Position numbers and translations under genes: made by a program. Source: JANQKX01 sp039028695 (lineage in GTDB: Bacteria; Pseudomonadota; Alphaproteobacteria; Kiloniellales; Kiloniellaceae). Taken from it: 64,000 nucleotides of DNA. Of this stretch, positions 58,204 to 64,000 are shown piece by piece. The stretch lies in assembly GCA_039028695.1 (NCBI GenBank), contig JBCCHN010000005.1, positions 1-64,000 on the forward strand, read 5' to 3'. Below the pieces are notes generated by a model. It worked only from the letters and a program-made list of their open reading frames with translations. It had not been told where the DNA came from and ran no database searches. Positions within the stretch are counted from its first letter, which is position 1, and every line of letters begins with the position of its first letter.

Positions 58204-59588
58204 GGCTCTCCATCCAATAAGGCTTTCAAGACCTCGCCGTAGCGATTTGAAATTTCATCCTCTTTGGCATGATGTCCGGACTCGACACACCAGACTCCAC
58301 CGACCATGACATCACGCACCGGGTTATCATTGCCGGCGAAAACCATGGCGTCCAAGATCAGGTCCCCCGCTTTGCCCATCAGGCTGCGGTTATCCGGATC
58401 CAGCACCAGCAGGTCGGCCCGGGCACCCTCTGCTAAGCGCCCGATTGGGCGGCCCAGCGCCTGGGCGCCGCCGGACAAGGCAACCCGGTACAGCCCCGCG
58501 CCCACGGAGCTCTCGGCTTCGCTCACCAGCACGTTCCGCTGGCGGGAGATGAGCCGTTGGCCATATTCGAACCAGCGCAATTCCTCAACAGGACTCACGG
58601 AGATATGGCTGTCCGAGCCGATGCCCCAAAGCCCGCCTGCTTCATAAAAAGCTGGTGCGGGGAAAATCCCATCGCCCAGATTGGCCTCTGTGGTGGGACA
58701 CAAGCCAGCTACGGCGCGGCTTTGGGCCAGACTAAGCGTCTCCTCATCACTCAAGTGGGTGGCGTGCACCAAGCACCAGCGTGGTCCTACATTGACATGG
58801 GACAAGAGCCAATCCACCGGCCTTTGCCCCGACCAAGCTTGGCAGTCCGCAACCTCCTTGGTCTGCTCGGCGATATGAATGTGAATCGGGGCAGACGGTG
58901 CGATCGCCTCCAGCCCTTCTAACACTTTGCCCAAGCTTTCCTCCGTCACGGCTCGCAAAGAATGGGGAGCGATGCCAAAATTCACTTGATGCGATTGATG
59001 AACTTTATCTGCCACCTTATTCAGTAGATTAAGATATCGATCAGGATCATTCAAAAAGCGCCTTTGCCCCTCTCCCGCCGCCTGGCCGCCGAATCCGCCA
59101 TAGCCATAGAGAACGGGCAAGTGGGTCAGCCCAATCCCGGTGGCCCCGGCGGCGGCGAAAATCCGCTCGGACATTTCCGCCAAATTGTCATAGGGGCGCC
59201 CATCCGGCCCATGGTGCAAATAGTGGAACTCGCCTACCGCCGTATAGCCGGCCTTGAGCATTTCCATGTAAAGGGCCGCGGCAATGGCTTCCACTTGATC
59301 CGGATTGAGGCGGGCCAAAAAGCCGTACATGACCTCGCGCCAGGTCCAAAAGCTGTCCTTGCCGGGTCCGGCCCGCTCGGCTAATCCGGCCATGGCCCGC
59401 TGAAAGGCGTGGGAATGCAAATTAGGCATGCCCGGCACCACCGGCCCGACGGCCCGCGGCGCATCGACTGGATCCGACCCCGGCGTAACGCCAGTAAGAA
59501 ACCCGTCCCCGTCGATTTCAAACATAACGTCATCTGCCCAGTCGGTGGACAGCAGCGCCTGCGGCGCGAAGAGTCGCGTTTCACTCAT
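58200..59588 (-). CDS. hutF: Formimidoylglutamate deiminase
   Basis: 462 residues from ATG 59588 (GGGGA upstream). Amidohydrolase that converts N-formimino-L-glutamate to N-formyl-L-glutamate plus ammonia, the branch of histidine catabolism used with HutG amidohydrolase. Metal motif H-x-H in 'MPNLHSHAFQRAMAGLAERAG', 'ITEESLGKVLEG', 'PIHIHIAEQTKEVADC', 'RWCLVHATHLSDEE' and 'GIGSDSHISVSPVEELRWFEYGQRL' match HutF. Divergent from hutI across an operator; followed by the cyclodeaminase-family gene. Confidence 0.95.
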   Translation of the reverse strand: MSETRLFAPQALLSTDWADDVMFEIDGDGFLTGVTPGSDPVDAPRAVGPVVPGMPNLHSHAFQRAMAGLAERAGPGKDSFWTWREVMYGFLARLNPDQVEAIAAALYMEMLKAGYTAVGEFHYLHHGPDGRPYDNLAEMSERIFAAAGATGIGLTHLPVLYGYGGFGGQAAGEGQRRFLNDPDRYLNLLNKVADKVHQSHQVNFGIAPHSLRAVTEESLGKVLEGLEAIAPSAPIHIHIAEQTKEVADCQAWSGQRPVDWLLSHVNVGPRWCLVHATHLSDEETLSLAQSRAVAGLCPTTEANLGDGIFPAPAFYEAGGLWGIGSDSHISVSPVEELRWFEYGQRLISRQRNVLVSEAESSVGAGLYRVALSGGAQALGRPIGRLAEGARADLLVLDPDNRSLMGKAGDLILDAMVFAGNDNPVRDVMVGGVWCVESGHHAKEDEISNRYGEVLKALLDGEP

Positions 59589-59660
59589 CAGGTCATGTCC
59601 CCAGAGCTTCAATGGAAAAGCGGCGTCCCTTTGCGCCCGGCGCAGCTTATGTCATAAGAC

Positions 59661-59672
59661 TTGTCTATACAA
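59661..59672. promoter_or_regulatory. HutC-type operator in the hutF/hutI divergent promoter
   Basis: TTGTCTATACAA (outer TTGT/ACAA symmetric), within the 121 bases between hutF and hutI starts. A second copy sharing 11 of 12 bases is at 61841-61852, before hutC. This fits the known TTGTATAGACAA-type HutC sites. Confidence 0.8.
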
Positions 59673-59709
59673 CTAACGCCCCCTCAAGACGACGGACACA
59701 GCAAAAAGC

Positions 59710-60921
59710 ATGTGGGATACCCTTTGGATCAATGTCCGCCTGGCCACCATGGCCGGCCCCGCTCCTTATGGCGCAATCGAAAAGGGGGCTTTGGCCATTG
59801 CGGACGGCAAACTTACTTTTGTGGGACCCGCCAGAGAAATACCCGGCCCACCAGACACACTTGCCAAAGAGGTCCACGACCTAGAGGGCCGCTGGGCGAC
59901 GCCAGGCCTGATCGACTGTCACACCCATCTGGTTTATGGGGGCGACCGAGCCGGGGAATTCGAAATGCGCCTTCAGGGCGCGTCCTATGAAGAGATCGCC
60001 CGGGCCGGTGGCGGCATTCGCTCGACCGTGGCAGCCACCCGCGCTGCCGATGAGGAGGCCTTAACGGCCAAGACCCGGCCCTTGCTGGGCAGCCTGCTGT
60101 CTGAAGGGGTCACCGTCGTGGAGGTCAAGTCGGGCTATGGCTTGGACCTGGAGAACGAACTAAAACAGCTTCGGGTCGCCCGCCGTTTGAGGGAAACTGC
60201 GCCGGTCACGGTGCGCACCAGCTTTCTCGGCGCCCACGCCCTGCCGCCGGAGTTCGAGGGTCGCTCAGACGACTACATCGGCCAGGTGATTGCCATGTTG
60301 CCGGAGGTACGGGCATCTGGTTTAGCCGACGCAGTTGATGCCTTTTGCGAAAAAATCGCCTTCTCACCAGAACAAATCGACCGACTTTTCACCGCAGCTG
60401 TGAACCAAGGCTTTGCGGTCAAATTGCATGCCGATCAATTGTCTGATTTAGGGGGCGCGGCCCTGGCCGCCAAACACCTAGCCCTTTCGGCCGACCATCT
60501 GGAATACACCAACGAAGCCGGCATTGCGGCCATGGCAAAAAGCAACACGGTTGCGGTTTTGCTGCCCGGCGCCTTTTATTTCTTGCGGGAGACCAAGCTG
60601 CCGCCGTTGGATCTTTTCCGCAAAGCGGGCGTTCCCATCGCCCTCGCCACGGACTCCAACCCGGGCTCTTCGCCGGTTGCATCCTTGCTGCTCATGCTCA
60701 GCATGGCCTGCACCCTCTTCCGCATGACGCCGGAGGAAGCCCTCTTGGGCGTCACCAAAAACGCCGCCCAGGCCCTGGGTCTGTCAGAAAGTCACGGCAC
60801 CTTGGAGGTGGGTAAGGCCGCCGATTTTGCCACCTGGAACATCAACCAGCCGGCCGAACTGGCCTATCGCTTTGGGTACAATCCTCTGCACTATGTCGTA
60901 CAGCGGGGACGCGTCCGCTAA
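59710..60921 (+). CDS. hutI: Imidazolonepropionase
   Basis: 403 residues. Hydrolyses 4-imidazolone-5-propionate to N-formimino-glutamate, the third step of histidine degradation; cytoplasmic metal amidohydrolase. Motifs: 'LIDCHTHLVYGGDRAGEFEMRLQGASYEEIARAGGGI' (metal H-x-H and substrate loop), 'GYGLDLENELKQLRVARRL', 'LHADQLSDLGGAALAAKH', 'HLEYTNEAG' and 'LATDSNPGSSPVASLLLMLSMACTLFRMTPEEALLGVTKNAAQALG'. Typical family length. The HutC-like operator is in its promoter. Convergent with hutG. Confidence 0.97.
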   Translation: MWDTLWINVRLATMAGPAPYGAIEKGALAIADGKLTFVGPAREIPGPPDTLAKEVHDLEGRWATPGLIDCHTHLVYGGDRAGEFEMRLQGASYEEIARAGGGIRSTVAATRAADEEALTAKTRPLLGSLLSEGVTVVEVKSGYGLDLENELKQLRVARRLRETAPVTVRTSFLGAHALPPEFEGRSDDYIGQVIAMLPEVRASGLADAVDAFCEKIAFSPEQIDRLFTAAVNQGFAVKLHADQLSDLGGAALAAKHLALSADHLEYTNEAGIAAMAKSNTVAVLLPGAFYFLRETKLPPLDLFRKAGVPIALATDSNPGSSPVASLLLMLSMACTLFRMTPEEALLGVTKNAAQALGLSESHGTLEVGKAADFATWNINQPAELAYRFGYNPLHYVVQRGRVR

Positions 60922-60928
60922 GCCGGAC

Positions 60929-61735
60929 TTAATCGACTTCCAGCTCCGCCCAAGCCAGCATGGTTTGAATCAGGCCGGCAATCACCGGCCGGATCTTTTC
61001 AGCCAGGTCTTCCCGGAAGGCGTAGGGCGGGTCTTCATTCATGTAGGTGGACTGGGACAGCTCCAACTGAATGGCATGTATCGCTTTGTCCGGCGCGCCG
61101 TAATGGCGGGTGATATAGCCCCCCTTGAAACGGCCGTCCACCACGTGGGTCACGCCCAGGTGCCCGGCGTCCCGTGCCACGGCCCCCAAGATGTCGGTTA
61201 AGCTTTCCCCGGCCGCCTGGCCATCCGCACTGCCAATATTCAGATCGGGCAGATTTCCGTCGAAAAAGCGCGGCACCTGACTGCGGATGGAATGGGCGTC
61301 CCACAACAAGGCGATGCCATGCTCGGCTTTCAAGCGAGCGAGCTCTCCAGCCAAGGCCTCGTGATAGGGCAGCCAATAGGCTTCGCGCCTCTCTTCGATT
61401 TCGCCGCGCATGGGCTCCTGCCCCGTCAGATATATAGGCTGATCGTCGAATGTGGAGGTGGGACAGAGCTCTGTGTTGTTGGCTCCCGGGTAAAGCGGTA
61501 ATCCGTCCGGCGCCCGGTTCAAGTCGATCACGTAGCGAGAGTGCCGCGCCTTTACGACCGATGCACCCAGGTCCTGCAAAAAATCATAGAGCCGGGGAAT
61601 ATGCCAATCCGTGTCGGGCAAAGCTTGAGCCTCTCGCGTAAAGCGTTGGCCGATATCATCAGGCACCTGTGTCCCGCTGTGGGGCATGGAGACCAACAAA
61701 GGTGTCGAACCCGACGTAAATTCAAAAACCTCCAT
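60929..61735 (-). CDS. hutG: N-formylglutamate amidohydrolase (HutG)
   Basis: 268 residues from ATG 61735. Hydrolyses N-formylglutamate to glutamate and formate, the last step after HutF. Signature 'PLLVSMPHSGTQVPDDIGQRF', 'DTDWHIPRLYDFLQDLGASVVKARHSRYVIDLNRAPDG' and 'LLWDAHSIRSQVPRFFDGNLPDLNIGSADG' with conserved His/Asp/Glu for the metal site; 'YITRHYGAPDKAIHAIQLELSQSTYM' near the end. The GTG at 61744 is an alternative start. Divergent from hutC, sharing an operator region. Confidence 0.95.
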   Translation of the reverse strand: MEVFEFTSGSTPLLVSMPHSGTQVPDDIGQRFTREAQALPDTDWHIPRLYDFLQDLGASVVKARHSRYVIDLNRAPDGLPLYPGANNTELCPTSTFDDQPIYLTGQEPMRGEIEERREAYWLPYHEALAGELARLKAEHGIALLWDAHSIRSQVPRFFDGNLPDLNIGSADGQAAGESLTDILGAVARDAGHLGVTHVVDGRFKGGYITRHYGAPDKAIHAIQLELSQSTYMNEDPPYAFREDLAEKIRPVIAGLIQTMLAWAELEVD

Positions 61736-61840
61736 GGGCGGCACTCACTTTTTCTGTCGCAAATCCGAGAGTTATGACCGAGACAGGGGATGAGCCCTGC
61801 GACCCTGCCTGTCAAGGCCAGCTGGCAAAGATTGGGGAAC

Positions 61841-61852
61841 CTGTCTATACAA
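61841..61852. promoter_or_regulatory. HutC-type operator upstream of hutC
   Basis: CTGTCTATACAA, followed by G, sharing TGTCTATACAA with the site at 59661-59672. It lies between hutG and the preferred hutC start (61879), fitting autoregulation and hutG control. Confidence 0.75.
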
Positions 61853-61878
61853 GTGTCGACAGCAGCAGGCTTAGACCA

Positions 61879-62625
61879 TTGGACAGTTCTCTATCTCTTT
61901 CCCAGGAGCCGACGAAGGCTCCGCTCTACCAGCAAGTTAAAGATGCGGTGGTGGAACGGATTCTGGACGGGCAGTGGCCCGAGGGTAGCAAGGTCCCTTC
62001 CGAAAATGAGATGACCCAAAGCCTGGGCGTCAGCCGAATGACCATTAATCGGGCGCTGCGTGAACTTACCGCGGAAGGCTGGCTGGATCGGGTCCAAGGA
62101 GCAGGCAGTTTCGTCGCCGGCCCCCGCCCCCAATCCGCCGTGCTGTCGATCCAAAGCATCGCCGCGGAAATCCAGGCACGGGGCCATCGCCATTCATCAG
62201 AATTACACCTCCTACGACAGGAACCGGCCCGCCGCCTCGAGGCCGCCAAACTGGGAATCGCGCCCGGACACCCGCTTTTTCATTCGGTTATCCTGCATCG
62301 AGAGAACGGAGTTCCCGTTCAGTTGGAAGACCGCTTCGTCAATCCGGCCTCAGCGCCCGACTACCTGGAACAGGACTTCAACAGCCTGACCCCTTATGAC
62401 TACCTCATTGCCACCGCCCCCCTGCGCGATGCCGAGCACACGATTCGCGCTGTCATCCCAAGAGCTCGGGAGTGCAAGTTATTGCAGATTGAGGCAGCAA
62501 CCCCTTGTTTGGTGCTGGAACGGCGCACTTGGTCTGGCGAGCATGCGGTCACCTGGGCCATTTTCACCCACCCGGGGAACCGCTATCAATTGGGTGGCCA
62601 TTTTAAGGGTCAGGGCAGCTCTTGA
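61879..62625 (+). CDS. hutC: Histidine utilisation repressor HutC (GntR family)
   Basis: 248 residues from TTG 61879. GntR wHTH: 'APLYQQVKDAVVERILDGQWPEGSKVPSENEMTQSLGVSRMTINRALRELTAEGWLDRVQGAGSFVA'. C-terminal UTRA ligand domain with 'LFHSVILHRENGVPVQLEDRFVNPASAPDYLEQDF' and 'RAVIPRARECKLLQIEAATPCLVLERRTW'. The long frame back to 61774 is rejected because it would encode across the operator at 61841-61852 and give a non-domain head; 248 residues matches the usual HutC length. Responds to urocanate in known systems. Confidence 0.93.
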   Translation: MDSSLSLSQEPTKAPLYQQVKDAVVERILDGQWPEGSKVPSENEMTQSLGVSRMTINRALRELTAEGWLDRVQGAGSFVAGPRPQSAVLSIQSIAAEIQARGHRHSSELHLLRQEPARRLEAAKLGIAPGHPLFHSVILHRENGVPVQLEDRFVNPASAPDYLEQDFNSLTPYDYLIATAPLRDAEHTIRAVIPRARECKLLQIEAATPCLVLERRTWSGEHAVTWAIFTHPGNRYQLGGHFKGQGSS

Positions 62626-62719
62626 TGCCAGGCCGACGCCTACCCGCCGTCGATTTTAGCCGCGTATCAAGAGATCATCAAGCGCAGTAGAATTTTCCAT
62701 GTTCTGAATTTTTTCATAA

Positions 62720-62746
62720 TTTTAGAAACTTTTTCTAATTCTAAAA
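62720..62746. terminator. AT-rich hairpin between hutC and the cyclase gene
   Basis: TTTTAGAA (62720-62727) and TTCTAAAA (62739-62746), loop 11 bases, in a very AT-rich gap between convergent genes, with T-runs on both sides. It could act as a weak bidirectional terminator. Confidence 0.35.
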
Positions 62747-62762
62747 ATTAATGAAGGAACGC

Positions 62763-63830
62763 CTAGTTGGGACCCGTAAGAACTTTTTGTACCAATACCG
62801 GCTCGGCAATGTTTTTCAGCTTTTGATGCCCGCTCGGCCGAAGATCATAATCCGGCCCGAGCCGTCGCGCCGTTTCCGGACCAATGACTAAGTCGCCGTT
62901 TTGCGCCACGCCGGCCAAGCGGGCGGCTAAGTTGATAACGCTGCCGTTGGCCGTGAAGACCCAACGGGCGCCCCTCTTCCCCTCATAACGCGTAGAGCCA
63001 ACCAAAGCGGGGCCGGAGTTAATGCCAAGATGAACCCCGAGAGGCTCAAGGGTGCTGTGTGCATTCAAGCTCTGTGTCGTGCGGAGTAAATCCAACCCTG
63101 TGTCAACAGCCGTGCGAGCATGCCAAGCACCCTCGCTAGACTGAAAAATAACCATAAGCGCATCGCCCGCGGTGTTACTCACATCGCCGCCGGCATCGTG
63201 AATAACATCCAAGAAGGCGGAAAAATACTGTTCCACCGTTTGATTGAGCTGGCTCGCCTCCACGGTTTCGCACAGCCGGGTGTAGCCACTGATGTCCAAA
63301 AATAAGACGGAAATATCGGATTCTCGAATCCCAAGCTCTGGGGCTTCGGGGTTTTTTCGCACCAAATGTTTGACGGTTTCCGGAACAAATTTCTCAAAAT
63401 GATCCTGGATTTTCGCCAAACGGCCAATCTTATTATCCATCGCTTTTTTGGTGCGTAGGGCTGTGGCAATGCGCGCGGTCAATTCCCTCTCGTTGACCGG
63501 CTTCGTCAAAAAATCATCGGCGCCCGCTTCGATGCCTTTAATACGGTCTTCAAAACCATCCAAGGCGGTCATGATAATAATCGGAATTAAAGCCGTATCC
63601 GCATCAGCCTTTAGGCGGCCACACACCGCAAATCCATCCAGGACAGGCATCATCACATCCAACAGGATCAAGTCAGGCGGACTTGCGGCAACCTTATTCA
63701 GCGCTTCCTGCCCATTACAGGCGGCTTGGGTCTCATAGCCCAAAAAGCTGAGTTCCTGTTCGAGCAAGTCGACGTTAAAAGGCTCGTCATCGACGATGAG
63801 AATGGTCCCTTTGGCGGTGAGATCGGTCAT
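62763..63830 (-). CDS. Response regulator with class III nucleotide cyclase domain
   Basis: 355 residues. Receiver domain at 8-125 with D14-D15, phospho-acceptor D58 ('LILLDVMMPVLDGF') and K110 ('FLTKPV'). Linker 126-170, then a class III adenylate/guanylate cyclase domain: first metal Asp D179 ('VLFLDISGYTRL'), second D223 ('TAGDALMVIF'), N300 and R304 ('SVINLAARL'). The position that normally holds the substrate-binding Lys (K-x-x-G-D) is N219, so substrate choice or activity is uncertain. ATG overlaps the stop of the upstream signalling gene (ATGA at 63827-63830). Confidence 0.9.
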   Translation of the reverse strand: MTDLTAKGTILIVDDEPFNVDLLEQELSFLGYETQAACNGQEALNKVAASPPDLILLDVMMPVLDGFAVCGRLKADADTALIPIIIMTALDGFEDRIKGIEAGADDFLTKPVNERELTARIATALRTKKAMDNKIGRLAKIQDHFEKFVPETVKHLVRKNPEAPELGIRESDISVLFLDISGYTRLCETVEASQLNQTVEQYFSAFLDVIHDAGGDVSNTAGDALMVIFQSSEGAWHARTAVDTGLDLLRTTQSLNAHSTLEPLGVHLGINSGPALVGSTRYEGKRGARWVFTANGSVINLAARLAGVAQNGDLVIGPETARRLGPDYDLRPSGHQKLKNIAEPVLVQKVLTGPN

Positions 63831-64000
63831 GGCAACTGCTCCCCATGACCTTGGCCCTCTTCATACCGTCGACACGAAATCAAAGCTGTTCGAACCTCCG
63901 CCAAAAGTTCCTCGCTTTCCAAACCTTGTTTTTGAATAACTCGGCGCACCCGGCGACCCAATTCTTTTTCTTCTTGCTCGCTCAGCGCCTTCGCGGTGAG
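63827..64000 (-). CDS. C-terminal end of a signalling protein (hybrid kinase-like), cut by window edge
   Basis: The frame is open from the window edge to the TGA at 63827-63829. It reads 'LTAKALSEQEEKELGRRVRR' and then 'VIQKQGLESEELLAEVRTAL', which resembles the tail after the last receiver domain in alphaproteobacterial hybrid histidine kinases ('LSxxExxxLxxRVxxIxQKGxxSxEELLxEVR'). Only 57 residues are visible, so the type is a guess. The overlap with the next ATG indicates co-translation with the REC-cyclase regulator, which would then be its likely output. Confidence 0.6.
   Translation of the reverse strand, partial: LTAKALSEQEEKELGRRVRRVIQKQGLESEELLAEVRTALISCRRYEEGQGHGEQLP

Noticed and set aside
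1..64000. CRISPR arrays, insertion sequences, rRNA genes, riboswitches
   Set aside because: No spaced direct repeats, transposase motifs, rRNA-like segments or known riboswitch cores were seen on reading through both strands.

Overview
The window looks like a piece of an alphaproteobacterial chromosome, most like a Rhodospirillales-type, probably aquatic, member. The case rests on gene content: a DUF2794 gene, a putative SOS box of the alphaproteobacterial form GTTC-N7-GTTC, a histidine-degradation cluster of the HutF (formimidoylglutamate deiminase) type, Tat- and TAXI-type binding proteins, PilZ and FliN proteins, and an MttB-family methyltransferase. The lineage is inferred from family knowledge; no search was run. 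I see no rRNA, insertion sequence, phage module or CRISPR array. One tRNA (Gln, anticodon CTG) is present.

Layout. 0-2.2 kb: yfgM-like, bamB and der (outer-membrane assembly and ribosome biogenesis). 2.4-4.2 kb: DUF2794, two conserved hypotheticals (one behind a probable LexA box) and a PilZ protein. 4.2-8.4 kb: GNAT, UspA, an MFS efflux pump, a GFA-family protein and a PLP cysteine-synthase-like enzyme. 8.4-15.2 kb: housekeeping guaB-rsmB-guaA and ppx/gppA-rlmE. 15.4-18.2 kb: tRNA-Gln followed by a gene-poor, partly AT-rich stretch with orphan small ORFs and a probable broken gene. 18.2-28.9 kb: pentapeptide-repeat protein; an exported set (coiled-coil protein, TAXI binding protein, Calx-beta protein); a membrane histidine kinase; an AAA+ ATPase with a type-II-secretion-like N-terminus; a single-domain response regulator. 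29.2-34.6 kb: orphan Tat-exported peptide-binding protein, PCuAC copper chaperone with a His-rich tail, NIPSNAP protein, Lon-like protease. 34.9-42.4 kb: a complete Bat-type operon (MoxR, DUF58, DUF4381, VWA, VWA-TPR, BatD). 42.5-45.9 kb: ParB-like protein with long extensions, Sel1-like protein, PilZ protein and lone FliN. 46.0-50.3 kb: XRE regulator, GFA, PhnD-like protein, amidase and GST in one tight operon preceded by a 30-bp palindrome. 50.8-55.3 kb: fatty acid desaturase, MttB-family methyltransferase, RNase T2, GNAT. 55.5-62.6 kb: hut locus (hutF, hutI, hutG, hutC) with a cyclodeaminase-family gene and two methyltransferase genes, one frameshifted. 62.8-64 kb: REC-cyclase response regulator and the end of an upstream signalling protein.

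How genes work together. The hut genes share two near-identical HutC-type operators (59661-59672 and 61841-61852). The first lies in the hutF/hutI divergent promoter, so the cyclodeaminase-family and methyltransferase genes after hutF are probably co-regulated with histidine breakdown. The Bat operon is a textbook chaperone/envelope module. The XRE operon and the 19.8-28.8 kb envelope/signalling neighbourhood are the best candidates for systems not yet described as units.

Many starts are GTG or TTG. I moved starts where a Shine-Dalgarno sequence, signal peptide, domain border or operator gave a reason, and say so in each entry.
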